Origin: VAZQ01 sp963758945
Lineage (GTDB): Bacteria; Pseudomonadota; Alphaproteobacteria; Rhizobiales; Xanthobacteraceae
Direction of reading: 5' to 3'
Assembly (NCBI GenBank): GCA_963758945.1
Contig: CAVWXY010000019.1
Location: 18,361-82,360, forward strand
Length of the DNA stretch: 64,000 nt
The notes beneath the pieces are model-generated. The model ran no database searches. It had not been told where the DNA came from and worked only from the letters and a program-made list of their open reading frames with translations. This document shows, piece after piece, positions 1 to 8,499 of this stretch. The position numbers and the translations under genes were made by a program. Within the stretch, counting starts at the first letter, position 1. Every line of letters begins with the position of its first letter.

Positions 1-603
1 GGTAAGGGCGACCTGAAACTGGAGTACAGCGTTCCGTGGGAACGGATCCACTGGATCTGCACGCGCTCGGAAATCGTCCCCGTCGATCTTGGTCAGGACG
101 TGAAGGTAGAGGTTATATCTGAGGGCAAGGACATGGGTATGATGCTGTGCGAGGGCGAGATCGACGCGCTGATCTCGCCGCAGCCGAACGCCTCGATGCT
201 GGCGCGGCCTGACCGCTATCGCCGGCTTTTTCCTGACGTGCACGCCGAAGAGGTGCGCTATTTCCGCAAATACGGCTTCTATCCGATCATGCACCTCATC
301 GTCCTGAAGCGCGACCTCGCCGAGAAACATCCCGAACTGCCTCGCGAACTGCAGCGCATGTTCGAGGATGCAAAGAAGCTCGCGTACGACTTCTATGCCG
401 ATTTAAATTATTCGCTGCTGGTCGACGGTCGCATGCTGTATGAACAGCAGCGGCAGGACTTCGGCGCAGACCCTTGGCCGAACGATTTCAAGAGTAATCG
501 CAAGAACCTTGAGCAATTCATCGGCTACTCTCACGATCAGCGGTTGATCACATTGCCGTTCCCAGCGGAGCGGCTGTTCCATCCATCTACCCACGACACA
601 TGA
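1..603 (+). CDS. Periplasmic-binding-protein-like protein, 3' part (4,5-dihydroxyphthalate decarboxylase-like)
   Basis: The frame is open from the first base, so the 5' end lies outside the window and about 200 C-terminal residues are seen. The text (EGEIDALISPQPNASML, then a tyrosine-rich helical C-terminus) resembles the family annotated as 4,5-dihydroxyphthalate decarboxylase or NMT1-like substrate-binding protein. These have a two-lobed periplasmic-binding fold and often sit in aromatic catabolic clusters. The EG(E)IDAL stretch is the usual strand-helix before the ligand cleft. The TAXI TRAP genes follow on the same strand after a 415-bp gap, so it is probably a separate unit. Whether it is an enzyme or a binding protein cannot be decided from this fragment. 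Confidence 0.6.
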   Translation, partial: GKGDLKLEYSVPWERIHWICTRSEIVPVDLGQDVKVEVISEGKDMGMMLCEGEIDALISPQPNASMLARPDRYRRLFPDVHAEEVRYFRKYGFYPIMHLIVLKRDLAEKHPELPRELQRMFEDAKKLAYDFYADLNYSLLVDGRMLYEQQRQDFGADPWPNDFKSNRKNLEQFIGYSHDQRLITLPFPAERLFHPSTHDT

Positions 604-1018
604 CGCAACAATCCAACAACTGAAAATTTGGGGGCCTATTAAATGGGCTCGGCCTCAAAATAGCTTCGGTCCCCAGCGCGGGGGCCAGGAAGGTTTGGAA
701 GGCCATTGCATCGGTAGGTGATCAGGTCAGCCGCGCTCGGCGCATGGGCGCTTGCAACGTCGGCAGCATCACGCTTGGCGGATTAGTTGCCGTGGCGCCG
801 GCTCGTCCGTGGCGATTTGCCCTATTTGCCGAGACTAAGCCCTGGCTGTGTGCCCGCGACGGGCTGAAGCACGCTCGGTCTAGAACCACGATGTTGACAT
901 TCGATTGCACGGGCGGCCAGCATTAGCAGCTAAATTTGAACCACCCCGCGAAGGCTAGATCGAGTATCGTGGAGGTCGGGGCATCAAAAACTCGTAAGAT
1001 CGACGGGAGGGAATTGAA
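604..1018. other. Intergenic region, no gene recognised
   Basis: These 415 bases hold only short open frames without family resemblance on either strand. The last 20 bases contain a good ribosome-binding site (GGGAGGGAATTGAA) for the gene that starts at 1019, so a promoter for the TAXI operon probably lies here. No clear terminator hairpin or operator repeat is visible. Confidence 0.5.
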
Positions 1019-2032
1019 ATGAATTTCTTGCGCGCGGATATCCTGCGTCTTGCAGGTTCTCTCTGCGTCGCCGCCAGCGTTGCAACAGCGGCCGCGGCTC
1101 AACCACTCACCATGGCGACCGACAAGGTCGGAACCATCCTGAACGCCGCCGGTGCGGGCATGGCGAGCATCGTTGCCAAGTACTCCAAGACCAACATCGT
1201 GACCAGCACATTCGCTGGCCAGGATCTCTATATCGCAGCCATGGAGCGGGGCGAGGTCGACATGGGACCGGTCTCGTCATTTGGCGCTTGGCTGCAACTC
1301 ACGGGAAAAAACCCGACGAAGACCAAGTACAAGAACATGCGGTTGCTGATGGCCAGCACAGGTGGGCTGCGGCAAACCTACATTACAGCGGCGGCCTCCG
1401 GAATTGACTCCGTTGCGGGGTTGAAGGGTAAGCGCGTTGCCACCGAGTTCCTGGCCACTCCGCTTCTGCAATTTTCCACGACCGCGTCATTGAAGGCCGC
1501 TGGCTTGTCGCTTGCGGATGTCGTTGCCGTTCGGGTTTCGGGTATCAGCGATGCGATCCATGCGCTCGAAATCGGCCGCGTTGATGCAACGTGGACAGCT
1601 TTCGGTATTCCCGCCCTACAGGAAGTCAACGCGAAAGTGCCGGTTGCCTATTTGCCGATGCCGAATTCGCCGGAAGCGATCGGAGTCTTCCGACAGGAGC
1701 TGTTCCCCGGTGTGCGGCTGACTACCGTACCGCCGACCCCGCGACTTTTTCTGGCCAAGGCGACCCCGATGGTGGACTACGACATCTATCTAGTGGCGAG
1801 GGCGGATCTTCCGGCGGACAAGGTCCGTCAGGTCTTGGAGGCGCTTTGGGACCATACTGATGAGTTGGTCAAGATCCATCCGATCTTGCGAACGTTCACC
1901 GAGAATGCCGCAACGACGGAATTGGCGGTATTGCCGTATCATCCGGACGCCGTCGCCTTCTACAAGAGCAAAGGAAAATGGAACGACGAGATGCAGAAAG
2001 CGCAGGAGCGGAATGAGGGGATGGTGAAGTAG
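1019..2032 (+). CDS. TAXI-family TRAP transporter solute-binding protein
   Basis: This 337-residue protein begins with a typical Sec signal peptide (about residues 1-27, cleavage after AAAA before QPLTMATDK). The mature part has TAXI-family features: TDKVGTILNAAGAG near the N-terminus, the GEVDMGPVSSFGA segment, and GLKGKRVATE at the start of lobe 2. TAXI proteins bind carboxylates in the periplasm and deliver them to a fused TRAP permease. Such a permease follows 121 bp downstream. The start is supported by GGGAGGG at suitable spacing. The ligand is unknown. The neighbouring catabolic genes suggest an aromatic or heteroaromatic acid. Confidence 0.85.
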   Translation: MNFLRADILRLAGSLCVAASVATAAAAQPLTMATDKVGTILNAAGAGMASIVAKYSKTNIVTSTFAGQDLYIAAMERGEVDMGPVSSFGAWLQLTGKNPTKTKYKNMRLLMASTGGLRQTYITAAASGIDSVAGLKGKRVATEFLATPLLQFSTTASLKAAGLSLADVVAVRVSGISDAIHALEIGRVDATWTAFGIPALQEVNAKVPVAYLPMPNSPEAIGVFRQELFPGVRLTTVPPTPRLFLAKATPMVDYDIYLVARADLPADKVRQVLEALWDHTDELVKIHPILRTFTENAATTELAVLPYHPDAVAFYKSKGKWNDEMQKAQERNEGMVK

Positions 2033-2153
2033 ACTGGTCGTTGCCCAATCGTTGCACAGCAAGTCTGCATGTCTTGATCTGGGCGGCCCGGCACTGGCAA
2101 ATCCACGTGCCGATGTATTGCACCAGGATGTTGCGACATTTCGGAGATCGGTA

Positions 2154-4178
2154 ATGGGAGATGAAGCGCGCGCACCACTGGCGCCGGCGAAACTCAAGAC
2201 GCGCGATGCCGATCAGAACGGCGCACAGCCCCTCCACCCCTTGCCGGCCGGGATCATCAATATCTGTGGCGTCTTGTTGACTTCTATCTGTATTGGATGG
2301 GTTCTCTGGGTTCCGCAGATGCTGGGGCTTTCGCTCTACATCGAACAGTTCCTGGCGATCGTCCTCGGACTCGGGCTCTGCATCTGCTTCCATAGCCTCA
2401 ACATACGTGGGGAGCGCCAGTCTGGGCTTCCACTGCTCGACATGTTGCTCGGCACGATCAGCCTCATAGCCTGCTTGTGGGTGTCTTGGGACTATCCCCG
2501 CCTGCTGTATGCGGTGCCGACGAGAACGCCGGAGGTCCTTGTTCTCTCGGCGATCGTCCTGCTCTTGTGCCTGGAGGCATTGCGGCGGGCCACGGGCTGG
2601 GCACTTCTCCTGGTCGTATTGCTGTTCATCGTCTATGCGATGCTGGCCAATCTGGCTCCCGAGGCATTGCGTGGACGCTCGATGCTGCCGGACCAACTCG
2701 CCGTCTATTTGGTGTTCGACTCGTCGGCACTGCTTGGGATGCCCCTGATCATTGGCTCGACCATTGTGCTGATGTACCTGTGGATGGGTGAAGCGCTGAT
2801 CCGTTCGGGCGGAGGGGAGTTCTTCAAGGATATTTCGGTTGCGCTCCTTGGGCGAAGACGCGGAGGACCGGCGAAGATTTGCGTGGTGGGTTCCGCGTTA
2901 TTCGGCACGATCTCCGGCTCCGCGGTTTCCAACGTCGCCTCGGTCGGCGTCTTCACCATCCCGCTCATGAAGCGGACGGGCTACAGTCCCAAGGTCGCCG
3001 GCGCAATCGAAGCTGTGGGATCTACTGGCGGACAGCTCATGCCGCCCGTCATGGGAGCGGCTGCATTCCTGATGGCCGAGTTCATCGAGCAACCTTACGC
3101 GGAGGTTGCGCTGGCAGCGGCAATACCGGCGATCCTCTACTATCTGGCACTTTACTGGCAGGTCGATCTCATCGCTGGCAAGGAGAGCCACCAGAGACTC
3201 AATGAAGCGATTCCAGAAGCGCGCCAGGTGCTCAAGGAAGGCTGGCATCTGACCGTTCCGTTTCCGGTTCTCCTGGCGTGTATCTTCGTCCTGAGACAAT
3301 CTCCAGAAGTCGCAGCATTGAATGCGACGCTGGCGCTCTTCGTCGTCAACATCTTCCGCGGTTACAAGGGCAACCGGCTGAAGCTGACGGACTTCCTGAT
3401 GACGCTGTCGGCGACGGGTCGTACGATGACGGATCTGATTGTGACCCTGGCTGCAGCCGGCTTCGTCATCGGGGTCCTCAATGTTACTGGCTTGGGCTTT
3501 GCCGTGACCTTGTGGCTGGTCAATCTCGCTGGCCTAAATCTCTACATTCTGCTTTTCATCGCGTTCGCGCTTTCGCTCATTCTCGGGATGGGCATGCCGA
3601 CCGCGGCCGTCTACGTGCTGCTGGCAACGCTGGTAGCGCCGTCAGTGATTCAAGCGTTGGGTAAGTTCTTCGATGGCAGCGTGACGGATCCCAACGCCAT
3701 AAAGATGGCCGCACATATGTTCATCCTCTATGGCGGCATGCTTTCGATGATTACGCCACCTGTTGCGCTCGCGGCCTACGCGGCGGCAAATATCTCGGGC
3801 GCCGGCCCGATGCAGACCGGCTGGTGGGCGGTGCGCATAGGCTGGGCGAAATTCATGCTTCCATTCTTGTTTGTGCTGTCGCCCACATTGTTGCTCTTCG
3901 GTCACCCGGTATGGATTTTGCTAGACTGTGTAACCGCGGGCATCGGGATCTATCTGCTGACTGCGGCCATGGTGGGCTGGTTCGAGCGACCGATGAGCAT
4001 GATCGAGCGGATTGCCGTGGGCATCGCCGGCGCGTTCGCGATCATGCCGGCTTCTGTATTCAGCCTTTACGCGAAGGGTGACACGACCATAGTTGGGTCC
4101 GCGGTCGGAGTCGTGCTTCTGTACATCATGGCCCGAACGGCGGCAAAGATCCCGTATGCGGGCATACCGGCAAGGTAA
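2154..4178 (+). CDS. TRAP transporter permease, fused 4TM/12TM subunits
   Basis: This 674-residue integral membrane protein has about 16-18 hydrophobic segments. The N-terminal third corresponds to the small DctQ-like subunit and the rest to the large DctM-like subunit, the usual architecture paired with TAXI binding proteins. DctM-type motifs include GSAVSNVASVGVFTIPLMK, STGGQLMPPVMGAAAF, GMGMPTAAVYVLLATL and YGGMLSMITPPVALAAY, which form the Na+-coupled transport core. An in-frame TTG lies further upstream at 2052, but ATG 2154 has a GGAG-like site and begins the soluble leader MGDEARAPL, so it is preferred. It should work with the binding protein at 1019-2032. Confidence 0.85.
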   Translation: MGDEARAPLAPAKLKTRDADQNGAQPLHPLPAGIINICGVLLTSICIGWVLWVPQMLGLSLYIEQFLAIVLGLGLCICFHSLNIRGERQSGLPLLDMLLGTISLIACLWVSWDYPRLLYAVPTRTPEVLVLSAIVLLLCLEALRRATGWALLLVVLLFIVYAMLANLAPEALRGRSMLPDQLAVYLVFDSSALLGMPLIIGSTIVLMYLWMGEALIRSGGGEFFKDISVALLGRRRGGPAKICVVGSALFGTISGSAVSNVASVGVFTIPLMKRTGYSPKVAGAIEAVGSTGGQLMPPVMGAAAFLMAEFIEQPYAEVALAAAIPAILYYLALYWQVDLIAGKESHQRLNEAIPEARQVLKEGWHLTVPFPVLLACIFVLRQSPEVAALNATLALFVVNIFRGYKGNRLKLTDFLMTLSATGRTMTDLIVTLAAAGFVIGVLNVTGLGFAVTLWLVNLAGLNLYILLFIAFALSLILGMGMPTAAVYVLLATLVAPSVIQALGKFFDGSVTDPNAIKMAAHMFILYGGMLSMITPPVALAAYAAANISGAGPMQTGWWAVRIGWAKFMLPFLFVLSPTLLLFGHPVWILLDCVTAGIGIYLLTAAMVGWFERPMSMIERIAVGIAGAFAIMPASVFSLYAKGDTTIVGSAVGVVLLYIMARTAAKIPYAGIPAR

Positions 4179-4225
4179 TGGAAAGCGCGTCGCATTCGGA
4201 AGCGCAGCCAATCGGAAGCGTCGCT

Positions 4226-4537
4226 TCAGGCCTCAAAGATGACCTGCCCCGATACGTTATCGATGACGACCGGGGATTCGAAATAGGTCACGCGAGGATG
4301 GTCACCGAACCGAGCCTGCATGCCATCCTTCCACGCGTCGTTGAAAAAAGCCTCGGCCTGCGTCCTGCTCTCGAACTCGTAGAAACCGCCGCACGCTCCA
4401 TCGTCTCCCCACGTGTAATACTTGCGAACAAGGCCCGGAATGTCCTTGTAGTGCGGCACGCTGGCCTTGAAGCGCGCGGTCACTTCCGCGCGGGGCGGCT
4501 TGTGAGTGGGCATGAATTGTACGAGCACGGTGATCAT
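4226..4537 (-). CDS. YdhR-like dimeric alpha/beta-barrel protein (putative monooxygenase-related)
   Basis: This small protein of 103 residues starts at ITVLVQFMPTH and has the ferredoxin-like alpha/beta-barrel pattern of YdhR and antibiotic-biosynthesis-monooxygenase relatives. Characteristic text is VRKYYTWGDDGACGGFYEF followed by a helix containing AEAFFNDAW. The start at 4537 is preceded by GGAG at about 7 bases. An open frame extends further upstream but lacks such a site. The gene lies on the minus strand between the TAXI permease and the NicX-like gene. YdhR-type proteins are often found with aromatic degradation genes, but the reaction is generally unknown. Confidence 0.7.
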   Translation of the reverse strand: MITVLVQFMPTHKPPRAEVTARFKASVPHYKDIPGLVRKYYTWGDDGACGGFYEFESRTQAEAFFNDAWKDGMQARFGDHPRVTYFESPVVIDNVSGQVIFEA

Positions 4538-4836
4538 GTGGGTTCTCCGCTCGGTGCGGCGGGAATAGGCCTTGTAGAACATACTTGGTCAACGGTTGAG
4601 CGCAACAAGCTCCTCGCGTTTCGTCAGCTTGTGAATGGGTTGTCCCGAATTGCCGCGGTGCATGGTGCGCAGAGCCTGCGTTCCGGTCTTTGGCGTTATG
4701 GGAATGCTTTTTCGCGGGGCTGAACGCCAACAACATGCCTGGGTTGCTGTCCATGCCATCTCCTGCCTCTTGCGCGACTGTATTGGCTGGCCCAAGATGA
4801 TTCCAAAATTGCTCGACAGGGCTCAGCGGTGTGCGA

Positions 4837-5997
4837 ATGGCAGCTTCGGTCGAATCGAAATCGTCCAAGGATCACGGTACGGTGTATGACATCGATGCCG
4901 GCGCGATGAACCTCATTCGCGGTGCGGCGGGCGCTCGGGAGGGCGAGCACCTTCTCATCATCAACACGACCGACGGATCGGTCGACCCCAAGATGACGGC
5001 TGCGATCGAGCGAGCCGGCCGCACCGTGGGCGCGCGCGTGCACGTTCTATCGACCGACAAGGTCGAGAGCGTCGAGAAGGTGCCCGCCCTCGTGCAGGGC
5101 GCATTCGAGACGGCCGATGTCACGGTCTTCAACCATCGCATCTCGTCGATGCTCCGGTTGATGCCACTCAAGCGCGGCAGGATGGTCAGCAATTTCTTCA
5201 CCACGGCAGCCGGTCTTGGCGCGCCTGTGGCGCAGATGCCGATGGTCTACTGGCGCGAGCTCCTGCGACAGGTGCAGGACCGCGTCAACCGCGCCCGTGC
5301 CTGGCGCGTGACTTGCCCGGATGGCACCGATCTCAGCGGGACGCTTGCGCCGAGGGCCGCTGCCCCTTCGACCGGGCAGACGTTTTCGACAATCTCGTTC
5401 CCGATCGGAATCTTCAAGCCGCTCCCGACCGACACCACGAACGGCACCTTGATGCTGCGCTGGCTCGGCACCAGTGGCATCCATTTCATTGCACCTGAGA
5501 GCTTGTCGCTGGAGGAGGCCGTCCGGGCCACGGTGGTGAATGGGCGTATCACGGCGCTCGATGGAGAACCGCGTGCCGTGGCGACCGCACGATCGTTCCT
5601 GCAGGAGGCGGGAGAGCGCTACGGCAAGGACGGGTTCCTGCTCAATGGATGGCACGCCGGGATCAATGCCCAGGTGCAGCCGGAGCATCGGGTTTCTTCT
5701 GGCGTGGAGCGCTGGCTGTTCATCGGACATCAGAACCCACGCATCGTGCACTTCCACATCGTGGGGACCGAAGCTCCGGGCGAATACTCCGCCGCCTGTC
5801 TCGACCCCACCATCACCTTTGACGACGAAGTGATGTGGGAAGATGGTCGCCTCGTGTTCGCCGAGAAGGACGAGGTGCAGCGGGCCATCGGCGCTCACGG
5901 CGACCCGTCGCTGGCGCTCGCATGGCTGTCGGAAGTGGGCGTGACGACCGATCAGCATCGAGCTCCGGCACCGCGCACGATCGGGGCCCGCGTCTAG
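4837..5997 (+). CDS. NicX / M29 aminopeptidase-like protein (putative ring-cleavage enzyme)
   Basis: This protein of 386 residues has no signal peptide. Its layout resembles the family joining thermophilic M29 aminopeptidases and the 2,5-dihydroxypyridine 5,6-dioxygenase NicX: an N-terminal Rossmann-like half (GEHLLIINTTDGSVD), then VVNGRITALDGE, LNGWHAGINAQVQP and a C-terminal ACLDPTITFDDEVMWEDG. In NicX as I remember it, His265, His318 and Asp320 bind Fe(II). Here the second pair seems to read Cys-Leu-Asp instead of His-Leu-Asp, so activity is uncertain. The gene sits 85 bp upstream of two molybdenum hydroxylase genes, a context typical for pyridine-carboxylate catabolism. Start ATG 4837 is chosen over GTG 4831. 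Confidence 0.55.
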   Translation: MAASVESKSSKDHGTVYDIDAGAMNLIRGAAGAREGEHLLIINTTDGSVDPKMTAAIERAGRTVGARVHVLSTDKVESVEKVPALVQGAFETADVTVFNHRISSMLRLMPLKRGRMVSNFFTTAAGLGAPVAQMPMVYWRELLRQVQDRVNRARAWRVTCPDGTDLSGTLAPRAAAPSTGQTFSTISFPIGIFKPLPTDTTNGTLMLRWLGTSGIHFIAPESLSLEEAVRATVVNGRITALDGEPRAVATARSFLQEAGERYGKDGFLLNGWHAGINAQVQPEHRVSSGVERWLFIGHQNPRIVHFHIVGTEAPGEYSAACLDPTITFDDEVMWEDGRLVFAEKDEVQRAIGAHGDPSLALAWLSEVGVTTDQHRAPAPRTIGARV

Positions 5998-6082
5998 AAT
6001 CCGCCGGAACGACACCGAACGCAAGCCGCAACGCTTTGTTGCTGACCGAAGCAGCTTGCTCAATACCAGCCGCGAGTGCGTA

Positions 6083-8446
6083 ATGGCTCGAAAAAATGGA
6101 ATAGGGCAATCGGTCCCTCGCAAAGAGGATCTTCGTCTCATCACCGGCACGGGCTGCTTCACCGACGACTTCACTTTGCCGGATCAGACGCACGCCTATC
6201 TGCTGCGCTCCCCCCATGCCCACGCTCGTATCCGTTCGATCGACGTCTCCAAGGCAGCGCGATGCCCGGGGGTTCGCACCGTACTCACCGCGCAGGACTA
6301 CCTCAAGGATGGCGCGGGTCCGATCCTGCACGTGGCGAATCCGCCAGACATAAACGACCCCAAGACACCGGCGTTCCACAACAAGGACGGCTCACCGATC
6401 TTCCTGGCGCGGCATTGGCCCATGGCGCAGGACAAGGTTCGATACGTCGGCGAAGGTGTCTGCTTTATCGTCGCCGACACCCTCAACGCCGCCAAGGATG
6501 CGGCCGAGCAGGTATTGATGGACTACGAGGTGCTGCCGGCCGTCACGGAGGTGGCCGATGCGATCGCATCCGGCGCACCCCTGGTGTGGGACGGAGCGAC
6601 GAATAACATCGCATTCGACGCGGTGTTCGGCGATGACGAGGCGGTCGCAGCCGCATTTGCCCGCGCAAAGCACGTGGTGTCACTCAAGCTCTCCAACCAG
6701 CGGATCACCGCCGTGGCGATGGAGCCGCGCGGGGCTCTGGCCGCATTCGATGCCGACACCGGACGCTACACGCTCTACTCGGGAAGCCAAGGCGCGGTCC
6801 GCCAGCAGACGACGCTGATGAAGATGTTCGGCGTGCCGGCCGACAAGATGCGCGTCATCTGTCGCGATGTCGGCGGCGGCTTCGGCATGAAGAACTGGGT
6901 CTACCCGGAATTCGTGCTTGCGCTCTGGGCCGCACGACGCGTCGGGAGGCCCGTGAAATGGATCGGCGACCGGAGCGAATCGTTTCTCAGCGACTTCCAG
7001 GCGCGTGATCTCGTGACAGAAGGCGCGCTCGCTCTGGATCCCGATGGGCGCTTTCTCGCCCTCAACATCTCCAACATCGGCAATGTCGGCGGGCACACCG
7101 TCGCTTTCGTGCCGTTGGCCAATGGTTCGCGTATCGTCACGTCGATCTACGATATACCGCTGGCATCCGTCCGGGTGCGTGGCGTGCTGACCCACACCGC
7201 GCCTACTGCTCCCTATCGCGGAGCCGGAAGGCCGGAGGCGATGCACAACCTGGAACGGCTGATCGACGAAGCCGCGCGCGTTAGCGGGATCGACAGGGTC
7301 GAGTTGCGGCGGCGCAATCTCATTCCCCCGGCCAAGCTTCCGTATCGCAATCCGCTTGGCGTCACCTATGACTGCGGTGACTTCCATTCCAATATGGAGC
7401 AAGTCCTCGAACTCGCGGACTGGAAGGGTTTCAAGAGCCGCCGAGACCAGTCGCTGGCGCGCAATCGCCTGCGCGGCATTGGACTTTCCAATTACCTGGA
7501 AACGCCGGTCGGGTGGCCGCAGGAGCGAGCCGAGATCACGGTACGGCCGGGCGGACGCGTCGACGTGGTGCTCGGAACCCAAGGTCATGGGCAAGGGCAC
7601 GAGACGACATTTGCGCAGGTGATGGTCGAGCAGCTCGGAGTTCCATTCGATTCAGTGAACCTGATCACGGGCGATACCGAGGTCGTCAAGGAGGGCGGCG
7701 GCTCGCATTCGGATCGCTCAATGCGCTTAGCTGGCTCGCTGATGTTCTGGGGCTGCGGAGAAATCGTAGAGAAAGGCAAGCAGATCGCCGCGCATATCCT
7801 GGAGGCCGCGGCTTCAGACATCGAATTTGTCGATGGCCGCTTCGTAGTGACAGGGACCGACCGAGGTCTTGGATTGTTCGAAGCCGCTGCGCACGCGGCC
7901 TCAGACCGCGTGCCTGAGGAATTGCGGGGCCGGCTCGGCTCGGATCAGGAGATTTGGCGACGAATACCCGCCTATCCGACCGGAGCGGCTGTGTGCGAAG
8001 TCGAGATCGATCCGGCCACCGGCAAGGTTGAGATCGTCCGTTGGAGCTGCGTCGACGATGTGGGCCGCGTGATAAACCCGATGATCGTGCATGGGCAGGC
8101 GCATGGCGGCATTGCCCAAGGCGTCGGGCAATTGCTGCTGGAGCACAGCTGCTACGACAGCGACGGGCAACTCATCGCGGGCTCGATGATGGACTACGCG
8201 ATGCCGCACGCCGACGATCTTCCCCGTTTCGAAGTCAAGACGGTGGAGACGGCGCTGACATCCAGCAACCCTCTTGGCATCAAAGGTGGCGGCGAATGCG
8301 GGACGACGCCCGCTCTAGCCGCTGGGATGAATGCCATTATTGATGCGCTGCAATCCGCCGGCGTCCGCGACTTGGCGATGCCGGCCACACCTCAGCACGT
8401 CTGGAATGCAATCAACGCAGCACGTACGGCCGCGGCTAGGGGATGA
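6083..8446 (+). CDS. Xanthine dehydrogenase-family molybdopterin-binding (large) subunit, copy 1
   Basis: This 787-residue protein belongs to the aldehyde oxidase / xanthine dehydrogenase large-subunit family (CoxL/XdhB-like). The N-terminal a/b hammerhead domain begins with PRKEDLRLITGTGCFTDD. The Mo cofactor half contains GGGFGMKN, APYRGAGRPE near residue 375 (no CO-dehydrogenase active-site Cys loop), GTQGHGQGHETTF, and KGGGECGTTP near residue 735 with the catalytic Glu. Such proteins hydroxylate N-heterocycles, aldehydes or aromatic acids using water. The usual 2Fe-2S and FAD subunits are absent from the window. ATG 6083 is taken as start. The stop overlaps an ATGA at the upstream edge of copy 2. 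Confidence 0.88.
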   Translation: MARKNGIGQSVPRKEDLRLITGTGCFTDDFTLPDQTHAYLLRSPHAHARIRSIDVSKAARCPGVRTVLTAQDYLKDGAGPILHVANPPDINDPKTPAFHNKDGSPIFLARHWPMAQDKVRYVGEGVCFIVADTLNAAKDAAEQVLMDYEVLPAVTEVADAIASGAPLVWDGATNNIAFDAVFGDDEAVAAAFARAKHVVSLKLSNQRITAVAMEPRGALAAFDADTGRYTLYSGSQGAVRQQTTLMKMFGVPADKMRVICRDVGGGFGMKNWVYPEFVLALWAARRVGRPVKWIGDRSESFLSDFQARDLVTEGALALDPDGRFLALNISNIGNVGGHTVAFVPLANGSRIVTSIYDIPLASVRVRGVLTHTAPTAPYRGAGRPEAMHNLERLIDEAARVSGIDRVELRRRNLIPPAKLPYRNPLGVTYDCGDFHSNMEQVLELADWKGFKSRRDQSLARNRLRGIGLSNYLETPVGWPQERAEITVRPGGRVDVVLGTQGHGQGHETTFAQVMVEQLGVPFDSVNLITGDTEVVKEGGGSHSDRSMRLAGSLMFWGCGEIVEKGKQIAAHILEAAASDIEFVDGRFVVTGTDRGLGLFEAAAHAASDRVPEELRGRLGSDQEIWRRIPAYPTGAAVCEVEIDPATGKVEIVRWSCVDDVGRVINPMIVHGQAHGGIAQGVGQLLLEHSCYDSDGQLIAGSMMDYAMPHADDLPRFEVKTVETALTSSNPLGIKGGGECGTTPALAAGMNAIIDALQSAGVRDLAMPATPQHVWNAINAARTAAARG

Positions 8447-8499
8447 GTAAGGGTGGCGACCAGATCACCCGACTTAAGATTTGCACCGGGAGCGAAGGA

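Noticed and set aside
4178..4723. Plus-strand open frame after the TAXI permease
   Set aside because: It is antisense to the YdhR-like gene, which has recognisable text and a ribosome-binding site.
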